Shown here in pieces: positions 58,411-64,000 of a stretch of 64,000 nt of DNA. Position 1 is the first letter of the stretch, and each line of letters opens with the position of its first letter. Both the position numbers and the translations under genes were made by a program. The notes beneath the pieces are model-generated. The model was not told the DNA's origin. It was given only the letters and a program-made list of their open reading frames with translations, and searched no databases. Source of the DNA: Metridium senile (taxonomy: Eukaryota > Cnidaria > Anthozoa > Actiniaria > Metridiidae); the NCBI GenBank assembly GCA_949775045.1, contig OX459110.1, forward strand, positions 9,805,741 through 9,869,740, in the 5' to 3' direction.

Positions 58411-58468
58411 AACCACACCACACCACACCACACCACACCACACCACACCACACCACACCACACCACAT
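58411..58468. repeat. CCACA pentanucleotide microsatellite
   Basis: About 11 uninterrupted CCACA units. Confidence 0.95.
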
Positions 58469-58813
58469 CATTATCTTGACAATGTGGCTGTACAGGGCCT
58501 CAAGTATACAGTGTCGCATGAGCGTAAATAAATGTAGACCGCTCTTGCTAGCCGAATCGGCCTGAACTAAATAAGGAAGCTCGATGTCCGCGGTCTTTGA
58601 GGGTCTAGTTTCATTTGATTGATTATATATTTATATAGCGCCTTAATTCCACTAAATATCCAAAGCGCTGAAAGAAGTCTTTTTATCATTTGAAAGACCA
58701 TCATTTCGAATTCAACACTCAATCGCCTTAGTTCTGATTGAATTAAAGGTTTAGCACATTTGCTATATGGCTTTTTGTAAGACAAATTTGTATGATCCAT
58801 TTAAAAATAAATA

Positions 58814-60429
58814 CAGTAAAAACCCGCATATAAGAACACCCATTTTTTGGAGTTCAGGCTCATTTTGTTCTTATTTAACGGGTGTTTACTGAAAAATGAG
58901 CCTGAAGGTGTTCTTAAAGTGTTCTTAAAATAAATGTTTCTAAAATATATATTACTATATAGACTTGTACTACCAATACATGTAGATGATATCAATGTGT
59001 AAGTTGAAAAATGTTATTAAAAAAATCTTGACTGCAATAATAATATCAAAACAGTAGAAAAAAACATTATTGTCAGGTCAGGCTTGGAGTCTGCTACTGG
59101 TAACACTGTAATCCAGTACAGTACAACCTGTTGCATACAGGTCTAGCACATAAATATTGATTTTTTTTTTTTTTAAGAACACTTTTTAATTTTTCAGGCT
59201 GATTGTGTTCTTATTTACATGGTACTTAAACAAAAAGATTTAAGGGTCACGTGACCCCGCTTTGTTATTCTCTAAAGTGATAACTAGGGTTAGGGTTAAC
59301 GTTTGGCTAGGTTTGGGGTTAAAGTTTTGTGGTTAGGGTTAAGATTTTGGGCTGGAGCTAGTTCTCATGCCTAGGATTAGACTATCGCCTAGGGCTAAGT
59401 TTAGGGCTACGCTGATCACGTGACTAGCTTCCCCAACCCTACTCGAGACCACAGCATAAAAGTATGTTGTCCTGTTAACACGTTCCACTAATGAAAGTTC
59501 TTTGGTTGTGTTTAAATCGTAAAATGACCACCCCCATACATGCTGTCTTGCTCCATTTTTGAAGTAATGTTTAAAGTCCGACAATGAGGAAAGGACTGGA
59601 TTTCAAGTCCGCGCAATTAGTTCCAGTCCGAGGCGCAGCCGACTTGAAAGGACTTGAAATCCCGTCCGGTCCGAATTAGAGGACTTTGAACGACTTCTCA
59701 AACTCAATAATTAATTGGGAGGAATCTTCGTCTATAGATATTTAGCCATTTTATTATAATGAAACTATTATCTGATAGTTATGCATGCATGGATAATTTC
59801 CATAACAGTTTAAAACATTCCGTTCTGGTCAACAAATTAGCTTGTGGCTTAATGGTAAGCAATAGGAGTTAATAAGTTAGTGGTTAGAAGTTCGAGTCTC
59901 GGTACTGTTTACCATGAAAATATTTCAAGAGTCTTTTAATCCTTTAAAAAGTAAAGTTAAATAAGGAACTATGTTTTTCTGGGCTAATATTTCTAAGTGT
60001 CACTATATAAAGCGCTACCAAAGTATATTAAATAATTTCCAAGTACGGAGGACTTTGAAATGATTTCAAAGTACTTTGGAGCGGACTTTGAAATGATTTC
60101 AAAGTACTTTGGAGCGGAGTTTCCGGGGTTTCAAAGTTCATCATGTGATCTAATTCGAGACACCTGGTTGGCTGATTACCTCATGAATTATTAATAAGTT
60201 TGCTGAAGAATCTCTCAAATCCAACTTTTGCGCATTCCCTCACAACTAACTTTGTAAGAAAAGCATGTGAAAAGATGTAGATGATTTAAGATTTTCAAAC
60301 CAAACGTGTTTATAGTGTTAATAAGTGAAAAAAGCTGACATTGTGGGAAAATGTATTTTTTTCCTTAAAACGCCAAAATTCAGGCTGGGTGTTCATAACC
60401 CACTTGTTCTTATATGCGGGTTTTTACTG
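58814..60429. mobile_element. CAGTAAAAACCCGCATATAAG DNA element, 1.6 kb, TA target site
   Basis: The ends CAGTAAAAACCCGCATATAA and TTATATGCGGGTTTTTACTG are exact inverted copies flanked by TA. Copy 1 of the duplication has the empty site (AATAAATACTGTAGGA at about 47790). No transposase frame is seen. It contains GGTTAGGGTTA-like repeats, an AAGTCC/GGACTT-rich inner repeat (59572-60160) and a tRNA-like piece. Confidence 0.88.
59846..59925 (+). other. tRNA-like polymerase III box pair (SINE or tRNA relic)
   Basis: TGGCTTAATGGTAAG resembles an A box and GGTTAGAAGTTCGAGTCTCGG a B box, about 30 bp apart. The ends do not form an acceptor stem, so this is not a working tRNA gene. Confidence 0.35.
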
Positions 60430-61227
60430 TACTGTAGGACTTTAAAATTTAAATCCATTTTTACAATTTCATCCATTTTCACCTAGAAAATCTCCTTTAA
60501 TTTTTTCTCATGCTTTGAACTGGCTTTTGTTTCCTGTGATCTGATTGGTCAAACTTTAGGTTTTCTGCAATTTCATTAGCTCTTCAAAACAGTGCGATTG
60601 AAAACTCATAATGGTGCGATTCGTGAATAAATCGCACTGCTGAGAGCCAATCAGATTGCAGGATTTGCTATTGATTTCAAAATAAATATCATTCATAAAA
60701 TTTCTTCGAACATTCATTTGTTTTCTATGTAAAAATGCTAGCAGAGACTACTGTATGCTTTTCACTGAACACAGTATAAAGCTAGGTATTTAGGCAAGTT
60801 TCCCTTGAGCAAGGAAAGACTAAAAAATCGAATGTGTGATATAGTGTTTTGTAAACCAGTTATATAGTCAATGTCATTATTGTTGTCCATCAAAAAAGAC
60901 ATTTAGACCAAAAGAAATGTCATGTGATACCTAATATACTCATTCTAAATGCTCGATACCAGCAATCATTGTATACGTACTATGTTCATTGTTATAAAGT
61001 TTGAAACCAGAATTTATATCGTTTAAAAAAAAAAAATCATCTCGTAATATTTATTTAGTCTTTTTTTTTTAGACTTAAAAGTCTTTTTTCACATGCAGGA
61101 CAACCTTATTGTATGCTGATTAGTTACAAAATAGCCCAAAAGGATTGATGTTTTGTTGACCTAGTAAATAGTTCAAATAGGACACAGGTAATCCACATTT
61201 GTCTAAAGTAGTTGTAATAACACGTTC

Positions 61228-61330
61228 AGATACTTGCTATTATCCATCCATCCATCCATCCATCATTCATTCATTGATTTTTTTGATTGAGAGCGTGATT
61301 GGGTGATTGATTCATTGATTCATTCATATA
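61228..61330. repeat. CCAT/CATT tetranucleotide repeat
   Basis: Short CCAT and CATT runs are followed by GATTGATTCATTGATTCATT. No gene lies between here and 61872. Confidence 0.8.
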
Positions 61331-61871
61331 TTACTCTAATGGTTTTTACAACTTTAGCTTAGATAGTCTTAGTTTTGTTTCTCGATGTTTTAAATTCCCT
61401 TCAATTTTTACTCTCTATGTTCTAATATTAGCAGGAGAATATTACAAGGCGGGTCCATTTCGATCAATTTCGATGGTAAATCAGATTACTAGCTTGAAAA
61501 TAAAAATAACTCGCACGTTCGTTGTTGATCGGTGTGACGTCATGATTTTGTAAAAGACGGGATTCTTTTTTAACCTGCAACTTTGTTTTTGAATAAATTA
61601 TGTCTAAAATCTAGTTTTTGTGGCCGATTTTGATAAAAATCAATGCTTTTGTTCGAAAATATGTGGATTCAACATGTACAACAAGTCTTCAATAATCAAA
61701 CGCCAAGATGAACTCGGCCCTGCTACGGCCCTGTATTGAAAGACTAGTATATGTACAAAAATAATTTCTTGAAAAATACAACGTCTACTGATCTAAAAAC
61801 CAAAATTTATATTGTTTTCATAGGTGATTCGTAGTTTTCTAGTTCCCTCTGAGATCATTTTGTTTTTGCAG

Positions 61872-64000
61872 ATGGCCGCAGCACAAGAATATTCGCGGGC
61901 ACAACTGAATTACCTCAGGATATGCAAAGTCACGACTGGAGAAATTGTTGACGGACTCAGGGTAGTTTTCAAACGGTTATGGGACGCACGGTACAAGAGT
62001 ATACATGGCGAGTGGGTAAACAGTGCTAAAAATGGCACTGATTTGTACAGCTTGGAATCGCCAAAAAGTCGAAAGAGAAGAGAACTTGCAACTTTGAGAA
62101 ATGGGAATACCGATGAATGGGATTGCACCAATCTTTTCTTTGCAATTCTTTACTCAGATAGTATTGGCAGTGGTCTCGATCCCCTTGTTAAGAAAGGCGT
62201 GGATGACTTACGTCAGTTCCGTAATACATTCTTTGCTCATGTGACTGATGGAAAGTTATCAGATTTAAACTTTCAAAACTCTATCCAAACGGTTATAGCT
62301 GCTTTTAGCCCCCTGAAACTAGACACTACTGATATCGAGGCAATCAAAAACCAGAAATCATTTCCTACAGAGGAACTTCGAGTCACTCAGGAACAGTTGG
62401 AAAAAGAGAAAATGCGTAACGAGGAACCACGATCGTTTTGTGCTTTGCCGCCCAAACCATCCCATGAAGTTATCGATCGTTCAGGCGAAGTAACGAAGAT
62501 CCTAGAAGAGATGAAAAGGTTGAGAAGCACAAAAACAAATGAAATAACTATTGTTTATCTGTCTGGGAATCCTGGCTGTGGCAAAAGTGAAATAGGAAGG
62601 CAGATAGGGGAGAAGGTTTTCGATGATGTTCCCGACAGCCCGACAGATCAAGTAAAGTTTGTCTTCGCTCTCAACGCATCCAGTACAGACACATTAATAC
62701 AATCATATCTTGACTTTGCAATTAGCTTAAACTGCGATGAGAACTCCGCAACAAGTATTGGAACATCAAAAGATCACTCTCAGGAAGACAAACTCATTCA
62801 TCTTAAAAGACTTGTGGCTCCTAAACTGCGAAAGTATTCTTCGTGGCTCTTAATTGTGGATAATGTGACAGACGTTAAATCAGTCTTCAGATTCTTGCCA
62901 CGAGCGGGAGAGAAGACTGATGGTAATGGTCAGATACTTGTTACTACACAAGACAGTCGATGCATTGGTTTAAATGACTCCTACTCTTACCATTTATCCC
63001 TTAGCCGTGGTATGAACCAAGATGAAGCGATTATAACACTTTCTCAAATATCTGGCATTGTTTCTGATGAAGAATGCACTTTACGAGTTGCAAAGGCTCT
63101 AGATTTCCAACCATTAGCACTAGCATGTGCAGCAACGTACATGAAACGTGTAAGTTATACCAAAACGTCAATTTCATGGGAAGAATACTTGCAGAAGCTT
63201 CAACAAGGCAAGCGAGAAGCGACTGAAGGGGAATATAAAAACATTAGTGTAACGTATTCTCAAACGATGACTGCAGCAGTCAAGTTGGCCTTAGAAAAAG
63301 AAATGGCTGAAGACATGGTTATGATGCATGCTTTTCAATTCATATCTGTCATGGCTCCTGAGCGAATACCTCTTGAATATGTCGTCCAATATGTAACACG
63401 GTGCTTACCAGATCAAGACGAAGATCTCGTGGCCAGCACTATCTTTTCATCTTCACTTACTCTTTCTTCCGAAGACCAGCCAAAAGAGATTGGTGTTCAT
63501 CAAGTTGTGCAAAGTTGTCTACAATATATTGTTCTACACAAGAGCAAAGAAGAAGAATTCTATTTCTTGGTGAAAGTAATTCATGCTTTTTCAGCACTTT
63601 TAAACGAGTTTGATGAGGACAACGTCAATCACATTATTGCAACACAATCTGTGGTAGTGCACTTCATGCACCTCTCTAAGAAGATAAACTTCTATACATC
63701 AAATCCTCTGTCAACCACAGAACTGCAAAATAATTTTCAAAAAGAATACAAAGAATGCATGAGTTCCATAACTACTGCGGGAATCATCTGCCAAACCCAC
63801 GCTAAGCACATAGCCGCAGATACCTTGTATAGAATAGTACTGATTGTTAAAGAAACTTTTAACGATGAAAATCATCCAACATTGGCTACTACATTGAGTA
63901 ATCTAGGGAATAACCTCGGTGACCTGGGCAAGCATGAGGAAGCGCAGAAATGTTTTGATCGAGCATTAGCTATTGAAGAGATGGCGTATGATGAAAATCA
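61872..64000 (+). CDS. HEPN + NB-ARC-like STAND ATPase + TPR protein, incomplete at the window edge
   Basis: One uninterrupted frame of 709 codons runs from ATG at 61872 to the window end without a stop. It opens with MAAAQEYSRAQLNYLRICK directly after an acceptor AG. Aa about 20-150 form a DZIP3-like HEPN domain with the R-x(4-6)-H motif R117-N-T-F-F-A-H123, the pattern of HEPN RNases. A STAND/NB-ARC-type ATPase follows: Walker A G232-NPGCGKS239, Walker B LLIVD330, a sensor-like ILVTTQDSR, and P414 in QPLALACA at the GLPL position. A helical linker leads to kinesin-light-chain-like TPRs starting about aa 655 (HPTLATTLSNLGNNLGDLGK, then EEAQKCFDRALAIEE). The family acts as cytosolic ligand-triggered switches, where TPRs sense and HEPN may cut RNA on oligomerisation. 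The large single coding exon is typical. The C-terminus and repeat number are unknown. Confidence 0.9.
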   Translation, partial: MAAAQEYSRAQLNYLRICKVTTGEIVDGLRVVFKRLWDARYKSIHGEWVNSAKNGTDLYSLESPKSRKRRELATLRNGNTDEWDCTNLFFAILYSDSIGSGLDPLVKKGVDDLRQFRNTFFAHVTDGKLSDLNFQNSIQTVIAAFSPLKLDTTDIEAIKNQKSFPTEELRVTQEQLEKEKMRNEEPRSFCALPPKPSHEVIDRSGEVTKILEEMKRLRSTKTNEITIVYLSGNPGCGKSEIGRQIGEKVFDDVPDSPTDQVKFVFALNASSTDTLIQSYLDFAISLNCDENSATSIGTSKDHSQEDKLIHLKRLVAPKLRKYSSWLLIVDNVTDVKSVFRFLPRAGEKTDGNGQILVTTQDSRCIGLNDSYSYHLSLSRGMNQDEAIITLSQISGIVSDEECTLRVAKALDFQPLALACAATYMKRVSYTKTSISWEEYLQKLQQGKREATEGEYKNISVTYSQTMTAAVKLALEKEMAEDMVMMHAFQFISVMAPERIPLEYVVQYVTRCLPDQDEDLVASTIFSSSLTLSSEDQPKEIGVHQVVQSCLQYIVLHKSKEEEFYFLVKVIHAFSALLNEFDEDNVNHIIATQSVVVHFMHLSKKINFYTSNPLSTTELQNNFQKEYKECMSSITTAGIICQTHAKHIAADTLYRIVLIVKETFNDENHPTLATTLSNLGNNLGDLGKHEEAQKCFDRALAIEEMAYDEN

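Larger units (their letters stand above)
58486..61040 (+). repeat. Segmental duplication, copy 2, with inserted element
   Basis: The parts 58486-58813 and 60430-61040 are continuous with each other in copy 1 (47471-48700). The intervening 58814-60429 is an inserted transposon. Confidence 0.82.

Noticed and set aside
59280..59345. TTAGGG-like repeats suggesting an interstitial telomere
   Set aside because: Only a few degenerate GGTTAGGGTTA units occur, inside a DNA transposon; this is too short and irregular.
59846..59925. Functional tRNA gene
   Set aside because: A- and B-box-like stretches are present but no acceptor stem or anticodon arm can be paired.

Overview
This is an A+T-rich, intron-rich metazoan nuclear sequence. 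It most resembles an anthozoan cnidarian (coral or sea anemone). The reasons are the gene content (acid lipases in tandem, and a HEPN/NB-ARC/TPR receptor of the type expanded in corals), consensus GT-AG introns that always join in frame, and very dense short inverted-repeat transposons, SINEs and LINE tails. Nothing bacterial or viral was seen. Species cannot be named from the window alone.

Layout. (1) 1-27.0 kb: three acid lipase genes of the LIPA/gastric-lipase family, each reconstructed exon by exon to a complete reading frame. Lipase A is at 1057-13140 (-), 7 exons, 399 aa. Lipase B is at 14473-20496 (-), 6 exons, 407 aa. Lipase C is at 21262-27031 (+), 6 exons, 414 aa. B and C are head to head across 765 bp and share an exon fusion that A lacks, so they are the younger pair. 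(2) 27.0-29.1 kb: repeats only. (3) 29.1-40.5 kb: one 15-exon gene on the minus strand, 660 aa. It encodes a secreted protein with a domain that I read as the non-catalytic N-terminal region of long peptidoglycan-recognition proteins (PGLYRP2 type). That region is joined to a von Willebrand factor A domain with an intact metal site, where the family normally has its amidase domain. (4) 40.5-61.9 kb: about 21 kb with no confident protein gene, built of nested DNA transposons, a three-copy segmental duplication, a 1.1 kb foldback element with its empty site still present nearby, a 548-bp tandem array, LINE tails and a frameshifted helicase fragment. Two possible 5' UTR exons lie at about 44.5-44.75 kb. 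(5) 61,872 to the window end: the start of a HEPN + NB-ARC-like ATPase + TPR gene, an NLR-like STAND protein, continuing past the right edge.

The lipases would hydrolyse lipid esters in lysosome or gut. The PGLYRP2-N/vWA protein and the HEPN-STAND protein both point to innate immunity, but no direct link between the genes is shown. The most unusual features are the PGLYRP2-N/vWA architecture, a lipase with AHSQG in place of GHSQG, a hairpin transposon family that sits close to splice acceptors, and a candidate hammerhead ribozyme remnant.
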